Positions 43,631 through 53,341 of a stretch of DNA of 64,000 bases are shown in pieces (position 1 is the first letter of the stretch; each line of letters opens with the position of its first letter). This stretch comes from Rhabdophis nuchalis (lineage: Eukaryota; Chordata; Lepidosauria; Squamata; Natricidae). The notes beneath the pieces were generated by a model. That model was not told the origin of the DNA, made no database searches, and was given only the letters and a program-made list of their open reading frames with translations. The stretch covers positions 40,471,105 through 40,535,104 of the forward strand of contig CM077643.1 in assembly GCA_039707465.1 (NCBI GenBank). The letters are read 5' to 3'. The translations under genes were made by a program, and so were the position numbers.

Positions 43631-44629
43631 AACAGGTGTAGGCAACTTTTCAATGGCCAGGAGATGTACTTAGTATGTTTTAGAAGCCAAGAGTTATATT
43701 GGAATGAATAATTTAGCAATTTGGATGTGGCTATGACAGGCAGGTGGGGGATTTTTATTTTTGTTTTCTTGTTTTCAGAAATAATATTTTTTTTTAAATA
43801 GAAGTTTATTTTAGAATCTCCCTGTCTTCTCTTTCTCATCTCAGGATGTCAGGAAACTTCACCATTAATTTGAGGGGGACTCTGGGAACTACAAAAAATA
43901 CTTTCAGAGCTGGAAGTTGCCCATGTCTCTATTAAATTTTTTTGGAGGGAGGGGATGGAAATCCCTATGTATTCATTTCATAAGAAATAATAACAATTTC
44001 AGGAAAATGTGCACTCATTGAGAACACAATTGAGATGGAAAGGACGAAAACTATGCCAGTCTCCAAGCTCCTGCAACAGTAACTGTGGATTTTCAGGCTT
44101 TTGGCTTTTAGCCATTTGCCAAACATTATAGAGAAAATACCATATGAAAACCTGTGGCACTCATATAGGCCAGATTGCCATTGATCCACATATCTTTAAC
44201 TTGATCGTCTTTCTAAGCTGGGCATTAATCTGGACTCAGTAGAAATCCCACAAGCCCAACAAACCTCTCTGCAAGAAAATTGGAAACATATCCCTGAAAA
44301 TAAAGTAAAACAACCTGAAGCAGGGAAGAAAAATTACTAAGATTCTGTAAAGCAAGTTTTAACTCGGGGTTGGTTTGGTGTTCGTGTTTCTTCTTTCTTT
44401 CTTTTTTTTCCTGGTAAGGTAAAACCTTGCCGGATCAATTCCAGCTGAATTCCTGCTCAACTGCCAATTCCTTTCGAAAAAATAAAATGGCAAAAGGAGA
44501 GATAGATGGCAGTAGTGCAAAGAAGTGCAGCCCATCAGAGAGGTACTGAAAGTTGATGATAGTTTCCCAATTCTGCATTTAGTGGTAGGGAAACTGGGAA
44601 AACTGTATTTCAAGAACATCCCCCCCCCG
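43631..44629. other. Unannotated DNA with poly-C run
   Basis: No gene or repeat family recognised. A C-run is at about 44620-44636. Confidence 0.4.
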
Positions 44630-44635
44630 CCCCCC

Positions 44636-44860
44636 CAGTAGTGCAATTCAGCCAGTTCTATCAAGTTTGGGCGAACTGTTAGCGGTGGCAATGGGAGGTT
44701 CCACCCGGATGTCATCACTTCCCATTTTTGATGGTCTGTGCATGCATGGAAGGTCCTGCGCATGCACAGAGGTGGTGCGTGTGAGCGAAGCGAGCGGGCG
44801 CACCCACACGCTCACATTTGCGAACCTGTAGCGAAAGTAAGTTGACTTCACCCCACCCTC
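44636..44860. mobile_element. hAT-type element, degraded
   Basis: CAGTAGTGCAATTCAGCCAG at the left, CpG-rich GTGAGCGAAGCGAGCGGGCG inside, and CGAACCTGTAGCGAAAGTAA near the right end match hAT-family style. Confidence 0.55.
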
Positions 44861-44991
44861 TTTAAAAAGAGAGACGGTAAAAGAATCAAAGTTTGTTCTT
44901 ACTCAAATGTGGGATCCAGCACTACTGGCTTTCACCAGCTCAAGGTCGACTCAGCCTCCAATCCTTCCAGGATTGGAAAAATGAGCTAGAT

Positions 44992-45360
44992 CAGGGGTAT
45001 CAAACTCAAGGCCGGATTCGTCCCTGGGGTGCTTAGATCTGGCCTGCAGGGCCACCCTGGAAACAGTGGAGGACTGGCCTGTGGTGTCTTTGCCAGAGGA
45101 AATGGAGCTCTGTTTTCACTGGCAGAGGACTGCAGGAAGCCATTGTGGCCAAAAGCAGAGCCAAGATCACCACGAGCGGCCTCCCTGGGCTCCGTTTTTG
45201 GTGGCAGAAGGCTGCATGAGGCCATCATGGCCAAAAAGAGCTTCAACAAGTGATGTCAAGCTGGCCAGGCCTACTCTGCCCATGCCCCCACCAGCCATCC
45301 CCCCCAAGATCAAACACAACCCTGATGCGGCCCTCAATGAAATCAAGTTTGACACCCCTG
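44992..45360. mobile_element. hAT-type element nested in SINE, 369 bp
   Basis: The termini are CAGGGGTATCAAACTC and AAGTTTGACACCCCTG. Perfect 8-bp duplications AGCTAGAT lie at 44984-44991 and 45361-45368. Same family as 58978-60380. Confidence 0.94.
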
Positions 45361-45377
45361 AGCTAGATTATTGGGGG

Positions 45378-45612
45378 CAGTGGTGAGGCTCAATTTTTTT
45401 TACTACCAGTTCTGTTGGTGAGGCTTGGTAGGCGTGGCTGGGGAAAGATACTGTAAAATCCCCATTTCCTCCTGATCAGCTGGGACTCAGGAGGCAGGGA
45501 AAAGATGGAGGTGGGGCCAGTCAGAGGTGATATTTACTGGTTCTCCAAACTACTCCAAATTTCCACTACCGGTTCTCTAGAACTGGTCAGAACCTGCTGA
45601 ATACTACCTCTG
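45378..45612. mobile_element. Second hAT-type element nested in SINE, 235 bp
   Basis: The termini are CAGTGGTGAGGCTC and AATACTACCTCTG. The flanks ATTGGGGG (45370-45377) and GTTGGGGG (45613-45620) agree at 7 of 8. Confidence 0.9.
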
Positions 45613-45670
45613 GTTGGGGGTAATATGCTGACTCTAACTGCTTAGAGAGGGCTGTGCTATTGCTAAGTGC

Positions 45671-46204
45671 TATTATAATAGAATCTTGCAAATCTGAAAA
45701 TGCATTTCCCCCTCCTGGCCTTTACAATCCAAGAAACTAAGGAAGGTCCTTTCTGAGGTATTTGCTTTGCTCACTCTCCTTCTGCCGTCTCAGCTACCTC
45801 TTATCTGACCATTGCCTAGACTGCATCTCTTCCTCCCACTTCTTGAACGCATTCTAGGGACTGGATGGGGAAAAACCACATCATCTCATGATAGTGTGAG
45901 TAATTTAAAACGAAAGCTTATTCTACAGAAACTGGCTATTTCCTAAATCCTCAGGTTGCCAATGAAGAGAAGAGGCTGTCATGTTGTCTCTTAGAATTAG
46001 AGGAAGATGGTGTTTCTGCTGCAACCAACCCTTGTCAGTGCTTCCTAGCTAAATTAACAAGCTTCTTTTTTAAAACAGCAGCATACAAATCCTTAAGGCT
46101 CCTTCCCTGACTCAACAGTCTTTATGAAGTTAGCCAGTCATTGTACCAAACCATTTTCACAGCTCTCCATAGCCCATGCTCTTGTAGTGAAAAGTAGATA
46201 TGGA
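45671..46204. other. Unannotated DNA
   Basis: No gene or repeat recognised. I looked for an upstream exon of the family C receptor and saw none. Confidence 0.4.
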
Positions 46205-46755
46205 TGTCAGAACAATTAACCAGTGGCATATAATAAATAACCAATGGAACAGCTTGCCTTCAGAAGTTGTGGGTGCTTCATCACTGGAAGTTTTAAGAAG
46301 AGACTAGACAACGGTATAGGGCAGTGATGCCTAACTTTTTCGGCACCAACTGGAGCGTGCGAATTGGAGCACCAGAACCCGGAAGAGAGCAGCTGGCTGG
46401 CATACATGTGCGTGGTGGCCAGATGCTCTTCTCGGTTCCGGCACATTCATGCATATTGAATAGTTGGTGTGGTGTGGTGTGCATGCACGTCAGCCAGCTG
46501 CTTTCTTCCAGGTTCTGGCATGTGCTCGCGAACTGGCTAACTGGTCTTTGCATGAAGACCAGCTAGCCAGGGGGCATATTCATGCCAGAACCCAGAGAAG
46601 CAGCTGGCGAAGCCACACGTGCCCACAGAGCATGCCACCTCTGGCACACGTGCCATAGGTTCACCATAACAGGTATAGGGTCTCCTGCTTCAGCAGGAGG
46701 TTGGACTAGAAGACCTCCAAGGTCCCATCCAACTCTATTATTCTGTATTCTGTAA
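46205..46755 (+). mobile_element. CR1 LINE 3' end interrupted by a hAT
   Basis: CR1 codons at 46230-46321 (ATGGAACAGCTTGCCTTCAG, GTTGTGGGTGCTTCATCACT) resume at 46673 with GGAGGTTGGACTAGAAGACC and the terminal TATTATTCTGTATTCTG. Confidence 0.9.
46322..46672. mobile_element. hAT-type element nested in CR1, 351 bp
   Basis: The termini are CAGTGATGCCTAACTTTTTC and AGGTTCACCATAACAG. Perfect 8-bp duplications GTATAGGG lie at 46314-46321 and 46673-46680, so the CR1 sequence GGTATAGGGTCTCC was the target. Confidence 0.93.
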
Positions 46756-46849
46756 ATCATTGCGAAGATGGAAATAGGAATGTGGAAATGAATGAATGAA
46801 GAATGTTCATCACCTAGGTCACCTCAAACATATTTCTATTCGCTTTCAG

Positions 46850-46979
46850 GAGGTGCCCTTCACCAGGGGTGGCATGAAGAGGTGCCATGCAGGAGAGAGG
46901 AGAAGAGTTCCAGAGGGCCAGCAGGTTTGCTGCTACCCATGTGAACCTTGTCCAGAAGGGACCATTTCTAATCAAACAG
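46850..46979 (+). pseudogene. Family C GPCR cysteine-rich domain exon, V2R-like
   Basis: The 130-nt exon has a clean acceptor (a T/C tract, then TTTCAG at 46844-46849) and a donor GT at 46980. It reads EVPFTRGG..., then a central block ending VCCYPCEPCPEGTISNQ. The CCxxCxxCPxGxISNQ pattern is the NCD3G cysteine-rich domain that links the Venus-flytrap ligand domain to the seven-helix domain in family C receptors. The ISNQ ending is most like vomeronasal type 2 receptors; CaSR-like or taste receptors are alternatives. The first conserved cysteine (VPxSxCS) is replaced by glycine, and the exon is about two codons longer than the ~124 nt I expect for this exon. No ligand-domain or seven-helix exon is visible in the window. 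I read it as a decayed V2R exon, but it has no stop codon. Confidence 0.8.
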
Positions 46980-47065
46980 GTAGAGCAAGCCTGGGAACGT
47001 CCCTCCTTTGTAGATCTTCCTGGATCAAAGAAGCCATGACTATCAGGCATGGGGGTCCCAGGGGG

Positions 47066-47135
47066 CCTGCAGTGACTTGGACTAGAAGACCTCCAAGGTG
47101 CCTTATATCCCTATCCTGAATTGAAATTGTTCTGA
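47066..47135 (+). mobile_element. CR1 LINE tail fragment
   Basis: ACTTGGACTAGAAGACCTCC and AAGGTGCCTTATATCCCTAT are the CR1 3' terminus. It lies within 90 bp of the V2R-like exon. Confidence 0.72.
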
Positions 47136-47184
47136 AGAACAGAACGAACTGTTTGGAATTGTTGCATTAATACATACCGTTTCA

Positions 47185-47330
47185 TTTATTTCTTGGTTTG
47201 TTAAGTTTATATAGCCACTTGATCTCATTTATGTGACCTTGGGCAGTGGACACAATTAAAAAGACTTCAAAAATAACCAAAACAAGTAACACATTAAAAA
47301 CCATTAAAGCAGTTAAAAACTATAAATACT
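47185..47330 (-). mobile_element. LINE 3' UTR fragment (L2-like)
   Basis: TTTATATAGCCACTTGATCT, then GACCTTGGGCAGTGGACACA and A-rich UTR resemble an L2-like 3' end on the minus strand. Weakly supported. Confidence 0.45.
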
Positions 47331-47455
47331 GTATATACAAAAACATGGGAAAGTGCATTCAAAACCTCACATACAATGCAACCATTTTGCAGGCTTCCTA
47401 TTTTCATGGGATTCTCACACCGCCCCTGACAGAACCAAGGCTGGTCAAGGCTAAC

Positions 47456-47740
47456 CAGAGACGGTATTCAGCCAGTTCTGACAGGTTCTGGAGAACCAGT
47501 AACAGAAATTTTGAGTAGTTCGGAGAACTGGCAAATAGGCTGGCCCCGCCCCCACTGCCTCCCAGCTGGTCTTCTTTTGTGGTCCTGAACAGGAGAACGG
47601 AGCTGGAAAGCAGGTTAATGGGATGGGAAGAGAATGGGGATTTTGCAGTATCCTTCCCCTGCCATGCCAACAAAGCTACAACCCATCCACAAAGCCACGC
47701 CCACATAACCGGTAGTAAAAACTTTTGAATATCACCACTG
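47456..47740. mobile_element. hAT-type non-autonomous element, 285 bp
   Basis: The termini are CAGAGACGGTATTCAGCC and GAATATCACCACTG. The flanks AGGCTAAC (47448-47455) and AGGCTCAC (47741-47748) agree at 7 of 8. The right duplication abuts LTR-D. Confidence 0.9.
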
Positions 47741-47970
47741 AGGCTCACTGTTGTAGTCCTCGACTTGCGACCGGTCCTTGAATTATGACCGGCCGCAAGT
47801 CCTCGGCTCTACAACTGACAGCCAGTAACAGCAGTCGCATCTGATTGGCTGAGAGGCGACTGGCTGAGGTTTAGTTGCTGGGGCTGTCTGATTGATTCCC
47901 TGCCTGACAGCAGATATATAAATAGCTGTCAGGCACGGAGGTCCCTGTCTACTGCTTACTTGTTCTTTTT

Positions 47971-49117
47971 TACAATTACAATTACAATAGCAGAGTTGGA
48001 AGGGACCTTGGAGGTCTACTAGTCCAACCCCCTGCGTAGGCAGGAAACCCTATACCATTTCAGACAAATGGCTATCCAACATCTTCTTAAAGACTTCCAG
48101 GGTTGGGGCATTCACAACTTCTGAAGGCAAGCTGTTCCACTGGTTAATTGTTCTATCAGGAAATTTTTCCTCAGTTCTAAGTTGCTTCTCTCCTTGATTG
48201 GTTTCCACCCATTGCTTCTTGTCCTACCCTCAGGTGCCTTGGAGAATAGTTTGACTCCCTCTTCTTTGTGACAGTCCCTGAGATATCCTAAGACTGCTAT
48301 CATGTCTCCCCTAGTCCTTCTTTTCATTAAACTAGACATACACAGTTCCTGCAATTGTTGTTCATATGTTTTAGCCTCCAGTCCCCTAATCATCTATGTT
48401 GCTCTTCTCTGCACTCTTTCCAGAGTCTCCACGTCTTTTCTACATCTTGGCGATCAAAACTGAACACAGTATTCCAAGTGTGGCCTTACCAAGGCATTAT
48501 AAAGTGCTATTAACACTTCACGTGATCTAGATTCAGGGGTGGGTTTCAAATTTTTTAGAACCTACTCTGTAGGTGTGGCCTATTTTGTGGGCGTGGCTTG
48601 GCAGTAATGTGACATGTGGGAGTGGCCACCTTTTAAAATGTGGTGAAACTCATTTAACAACGCTCTTGCTTAGCAACCAAAATTTTGGACTCAATTGTGA
48701 TGATAAATTCTTTCTTTCTTTCTTCTTTCCTTTCTTCCTTCCTTTTTTCCTTCCTTTCCTTTCCTTCCCGTTGGGTCACTGGCAGCGGTGGGCCAGATTT
48801 ACTTCCAGGTACGCCGATGGAACCCCCTCTCACCGGTTCTCTAAATTTCACCAACCGGTTCTCGCGAGTAGGTGCGAACCTGCAGAAACCCACCCCTGTC
48901 TAGATTCTATCCCTCTGTTTATGCAGCCTAGAACTGTGTTGGCTTTTTTGGCAGCTGCTGCACACTGCTGGCTCATATTTAAATGGTTGTGCATTAGGAC
49001 TCCAAGATCCCTCTCACAGTTGCTACTATTGAGCAGGGTACCACCTATACTGTACCTGTGGATTTTGTTTTTCTTGCCTATATGTAGAACCCTACCTTTT
49101 TCACCATTGAATTTCTT
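47971..49117 (-). mobile_element. CR1 LINE nested in LTR-D
   Basis: A tail of TACAAT/ACAATT units (47971-47988) is followed by the CR1 3' end and, on the minus strand, codons for RRTRGDMIAVLGYLRDCHKE and MIRGLEAKTYEQQLQELCMS. After the hAT the CR1 continues with the RT-proximal region (48899-49117). It is 5' truncated there. Confidence 0.9.
48534..48898. mobile_element. hAT-type element nested in CR1, 365 bp
   Basis: The termini are CAGGGGTGGGTTTCAAAT and CAGAAACCCACCCCTG. Perfect 8-bp duplications TCTAGATT lie at 48526-48533 and 48899-48906. The interior holds a TTCC-rich tract (48712-48770). Confidence 0.95.
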
Positions 49118-49244
49118 GTTGCTGTTCTGACTTGTGTTGCTAATAAAAGACTGTGTTGGCCTACCTAAGCTGCCTCACTACCCTTATTAAGACCAAGCTT
49201 CTTCACTCACCCTAGTGGGGGTTAACATTATGCCAATTGTAGCA

Positions 49245-49535
49245 GCCACACTGGTGGGATATGACTGATACGCCCCGGGTACTGTTCCGGAACAGTGCTC
49301 CGGAGGGCCCACCCACTTGCCCACCCTCCTGACTTGTATTTGAGGTGATTGGGGCTTTCATGCATGCACACAGAGTGTACGGCACCTACGCAACATTCTG
49401 CCGAGCAGCTGGAGCGTCCCGGAGCATCGCAGACAGTAAGTACGCATGTGCGTGCTGCGGCCGTGCTGCACATGTGCACATGGTGGACACCCAGCCCCCT
49501 TGTAGTGTCCCAGTTGCTCCATTCAGTTGCCCTGA
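49245..49535. mobile_element. hAT-type element, old copy in reverse
   Basis: CACTGGTGGGATATGACTGA, then GTGCTCCGGAGGGCCCACCC and GCATGTGCGTGCTGC are inverted counterparts of 10763-11056. No clean duplication remains. Confidence 0.65.
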
Positions 49536-49584
49536 CTGCATACCAATGTAATCTATATTGAGGCTTTCGTGTTTCTCTCCCTTC

Positions 49585-49790
49585 AAAAGAAAGTAGTTTC
49601 TTTTCATTTCTTCCCTAAACTTGTTCATTTTAGAGCACTGTTCAAGTTTAGCTAGATCTTTGTAAATCTTCCTTTCGCCACTCTTCCTAGCAAATCTGCA
49701 AATCATCCTTTTAACTCCTTTACCCCGGTCATTAATAAAAATGCTAAACAGGCCAAAGCCCTATGCTCCTCCATTCAAATTATTTTCCAC
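49585..49790 (-). mobile_element. CR1 LINE, very old fragment
   Basis: GTTCAAGTTTAGCTAGATCT, GCAAATCTGCAAATCATCCT and TCATTAATAAAAATGCTAAA follow the order of the CR1 RT region seen at 28300-28440, with heavy divergence. Confidence 0.6.
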
Positions 49791-50861
49791 GTGTAAGTAA
49801 TCTCTGGGTGTGAACTTTCAGCTAATGTTGAATAGCTCACCAGTTTTCTCTTGAAATATCTTTTCAGAGTTTATAGTTAAAGACTGCAGCTTCAAATTTA
49901 AAAAACCCTGAATAAAGCCATCGAAGTAAGCACTAATATCTCCTTCGCATTGTTCAATTTGTTATAATGGAGTTGTTCAACACATAGGCCTACAGGATTC
50001 AGATATGACCCTTTTGTTAAAAATTGGTACTTTGCAATGCCACATGCCCAAAACAGGATTGTGCAAAAAAATGCCATGTACATTTCAATGGAAAATTATT
50101 TTCAGGAATCTAACTTATGAATATCGGCATTTCAATCATTTGAATAATTCTCTACTACACAGCAGCGATGGATGGTCAAAGGCTGCCAAAAAAGCAATCT
50201 TCTACTTCCTGTTTAAAGTAAAGCAATTATTTAAATAAAGTTATAATAATTATATTTTCAGCAGGTGCTGCTCCATTTCCTCCCCACCCACCCACAATAA
50301 AGAAAATGAAATAAACCTTTCTACCGGCATTAATACGATGCAGGCTTCTTTTTACTGTCTACTTAACTGGTTCAGCTTGTAATTCTGAGCCTAATAACGT
50401 GAAAGATTAATTACAGCTCAAAATAGTAATAGCCAGAAGTATTACAGCTTTGCAATAAAGTGGAACATTTATATACGGATTTACCTAAATGGAATTTAAA
50501 ATTAATTTAGCCTAGCACAGTGGGAACAAAAGTTTCTCTAGCTTATTGATGTCATCCAATCAAAAGCTAGTTAGTGCAGACTTATTGGACTAAGGAAAGA
50601 TCAGTTTTCCCTCAAACTTTTCACTAAGTAGATGAAAGCTAGTGATATTGATAACTCAGAGACTACCTATTCTATCCTGGCTACAAGAAAGCCTTCAGCA
50701 AGAATGATCTCTGTCCGAAATTGGGAAAATAGGGGAGCTCCACAAGAAGGGGAAATAATTAGGAAAATCTTGATCTGCGCTGAAGTGGATAAATTGACGT
50801 GGGAATTGAAGAATAAAGATGAATCCGAATATTTTAAGATCTGGGATAATTTTATTTTATT
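49791..50861. other. Repeat-poor DNA, candidate conserved noncoding segment
   Basis: About 49850-50520 is non-repetitive and AT-rich, with no coding frame. From 50630 a short plus-strand frame (KPSARMISVRNWENRG) has no recognised family. Confidence 0.35.
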
Positions 50862-50924
50862 ATTAAATTATTTTATTAAATTTATACCCCGCCCTTCTCC
50901 TTGTTAGGACCCAGGGACCCAGGG
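50862..50924 (-). mobile_element. L2-like LINE terminal fragment
   Basis: TTTATACCCCGCCCTTCTCC and TTAGGACCCAGGGACCCAGG are the last ~60 bp of the family in reverse. Confidence 0.7.
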
Positions 50925-51728
50925 ATAAATTATATCGATGGTTGGAATATAAAAGGGAAAGCCCCAAATAGGCAAGGGCTAAGAATCATACAAGGGAGAC
51001 TATAAATTACATATGAAATGATAACTGCGAGAATGTACAAGATAAACATAAACCAACACGGCTGGAAATAGGATACTTTTTTATTTCTAAATATGGCATG
51101 GATCAAATGTTTAAAAACAGGGTGGCTACAACGTATAACTTGATATCTTAGCATGGATGGCATAGATTTTTCCAGGATGGTTTACACCGTGCCAATGTTT
51201 TAATTTGTGTTTAATAAAAACCTTTTTTAAAAAAAGAATGCCTTGTGATTTTATGATTTTGTCGAATTGTGAATTCAATAACTTGACTCTTCATTGCCTC
51301 GTGATCGCCAGTGGTTGGTGGTTTTTATAATATAATCTATGTCCCATCTCTAAGGAACCGCAAATATGAGGTAACTTCTTTTTGCCTTTGTTTCCAGCCA
51401 CACATGCTTTAGTTGGCTTTCCTCTGGGTACAATATAATTAGCGTGGTACTAGGCTCCCTTCCAATGTGTAAATAATCAATCTCCTTCCTGTTATAATTA
51501 TAAAATCTGTTTCACTAATTTGTGTTGCAATGTAACCTCCTCAATCTTGACACTGGATTGTGGGGCCTGGAACAAAACTGTTGTGAAGATTTCAGCTTGC
51601 ATGCACTACACAGATAAAAGAGGAGATGGGCTTTTATCACCCATCATGCCTACTATTTTGGCACCCAAGGGATGTATAAGACTATGGGGATGATTTAATT
51701 CCACTTCTTTTTCTTCTGTTCAAGAAAA
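50925..51728. other. Unannotated DNA
   Basis: No gene or repeat recognised. Confidence 0.4.
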
Positions 51729-52557
51729 TGTAGGAAGTTAGCACCCACCCCTTTCCTAGTAAATTAAATATTTTGGGAAATATTAAAAGGGCAGACTATT
51801 TCCCCTAAAAGGGAGGCAGAAACTCAGCCGCCGCCCCCCACCTTTGTCAATGGGCCATCAAGGCCTGGCCAGTCTATTCTACATAACAAAGATCTACCTC
51901 CTTCAGGCAGAACCATAATAGGAATCCCGAAGTCCTTTCTGTGAAGATCCCAGAAGAAAAGCTAATAAATTTATGAGCCTCGAGACAAAGTTCAAAAGAA
52001 ATCCAATCATTTATTAGGATCCACATTCTAGCGTTATTTCTGTGGAGCCAAAACTGAAAGTCATGTAATGGTGTCTGAATTTTACCCCTGTGACCCCTCC
52101 CCTCTGCCTAAGTCATAAATCACATTAGCCAATAAAAGGTTGTAATGGGGTCTAGACATGCACATTCACAGGGCAGCTTTGTGATCCCATTCTGACCACA
52201 GGTATGCATGGGATTCTCTTCTCTATGGCAGTTTGATAGTAGTCATGGAGATGCTTTACAAACTGACACTTTCATTACATCATCACCCAGCAAGAGACAA
52301 CCAATCTTGGGACTCAGGACAGCCCACATAATTGTCCCTATGGGATTCTGACAACCAATCAGAATACAAGCTCAAATTCAAAAGACCAAAGAGGGCATAA
52401 AACTCTCAGCATCTATTTCCTTTTTTTCTCTTTGCCTAAGATCTTCAAGGTATGTCATCATTTTCATCAATAAACCTTCTTTCCAAGCAACTTCCATGAA
52501 TCCAGTGTCTTTTTCCCCACTTGGAACTGCACCCAGAATGATATTTCTTCCAACAAA
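51729..52557 (+). mobile_element. Solo LTR (LTR-B, copy 2) interrupted by LTR-C
   Basis: It starts TGTAGGAAGTTAGCACCC and ends ATTTCTTCCAACA. A CCAAT box (about 52343-52347) precedes a TATA-like GGCATAAAACTC (about 52395-52406). AATAAA is near 52471, followed by U5. It aligns with copy 1 (34124-34697) in opposite orientation, apart from the LTR-C insertion. Target duplication is unclear (AAAA versus AAAG). Confidence 0.82.
51940..52268 (-). mobile_element. Solo LTR (LTR-C) nested in LTR-B, 329 bp
   Basis: The ends are TGTGAAGATC and ACTGACA, with perfect 5-bp duplications CTTTC (51935-51939, 52269-52273). The empty site is seen in LTR-B copy 1 (complement of ATGTAATGAAAGGACTTTG). A minus-strand AATAAA (CCTAATAAATG) about 80 bp from the 51940 end suggests minus orientation. 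Confidence 0.92.
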
Positions 52558-52888
52558 AGATTCCATATTGCTTTGATTTCATGATCTGGGCTGAAGGGAA
52601 GATTGAAGCCCCGTAATTCCAAGTTCTGGCTGGGTACAAAACTCAACGTTCTTGGAACAGGATATTCCAAGGTTTTACAAAACTGGACTGCCCTAACACA
52701 GTCATTCTGGGATGGAGAGGACTTTCCAGAAGACACCATTGCTTGTGATATGCGGGATTTTTTTTCCACACCCCAATAACCCAAAATGTTTTCCTTGGAG
52801 CAAAATGGAACATTTCAATTTTGGACTGTTTTAGTCCATGCTAATCAAACCCTGTTTCCAATTTAATAACAAATATCCATGTTACTTG
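52558..52888. other. Unannotated DNA after LTR-B
   Basis: No retroviral primer-binding site or gene that I can support follows the LTR. A G-rich to T-rich unique stretch. Confidence 0.35.
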
Positions 52889-52998
52889 AGCCATGGTGGT
52901 GCAGTGGTTAGAATGCAATATTGAAAGCTAATTCTGCTGATTGCCAGCAGTTTGATTCTCACCAGCTCAAAGTTCTTCCCATCCTTCCGAGGTCAGTA
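52889..52998 (+). mobile_element. tRNA-derived SINE head
   Basis: GAGCCATGGTGGTGCAGTGG (A box), CAGCAGTTTGATTCTCACCA (B-box region) and CCATCCTTCCGAGGTCAGTA are in standard order. It stops where the L2-like tail begins. Confidence 0.8.
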
Positions 52999-53341
52999 AA
53001 ATTTATTTATTTATTTATTTATTCACATTTATACCCCGCACCCATCTCACCACAAAAGGACTCGGGGCAACACACAGGGAATCTATATAAATAAAAATGT
53101 AAAATAGTTTGTACGAATCCACTAATCTCAAAAACTACTGGGCGGATTTACACGAAACTTTCACACAACGTCGCCAAGGACTTCCGATAATAGAATAGAT
53201 ACTTATTTTGAGCCTAGCACACTTGTATTGTGTGTAAAGTAAACACAAAAAAAAGTACTAACTGAAAAATGTGTTTACTCCCTGTAACTCCGCCCACCAA
53301 CAGTCATTAACTACGGAGGCCTCTTATGGCCAAAAAGGCAC

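Larger units (their letters stand above)
44915..45670 (+). mobile_element. tRNA-derived SINE split by two hAT elements
   Basis: SINE pieces lie at 44915-44991 (CACCAGCTCAAGGTCGACTC), 45361-45377 and 45613-45670 (GGGGGTAATATGCTGACTCT). Removing the two hATs and one copy of each duplication restores the normal order. The head is largely missing. Confidence 0.85.
47749..49205 (+). mobile_element. Solo LTR (LTR-D) interrupted by CR1
   Basis: The left part (47749 to about 47970) starts TGTTGTAG and carries a TATA box (TATATAAATA, 47915-47924). The right part (about 49118-49205) has AATAAA (49142-49147), a GT-rich stretch and the end AAGCTTCTTCA. Perfect 5-bp duplications CTCAC flank the whole (47744-47748, 49206-49210). 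Without the CR1 the LTR is roughly 315 bp. Confidence 0.87.

Noticed and set aside
47915..47924. TATA box considered as a host gene promoter
   Set aside because: It lies inside a solo LTR with target duplications. The TATA boxes at 3957, 34386, 42322 and 52395 are also LTR-internal.
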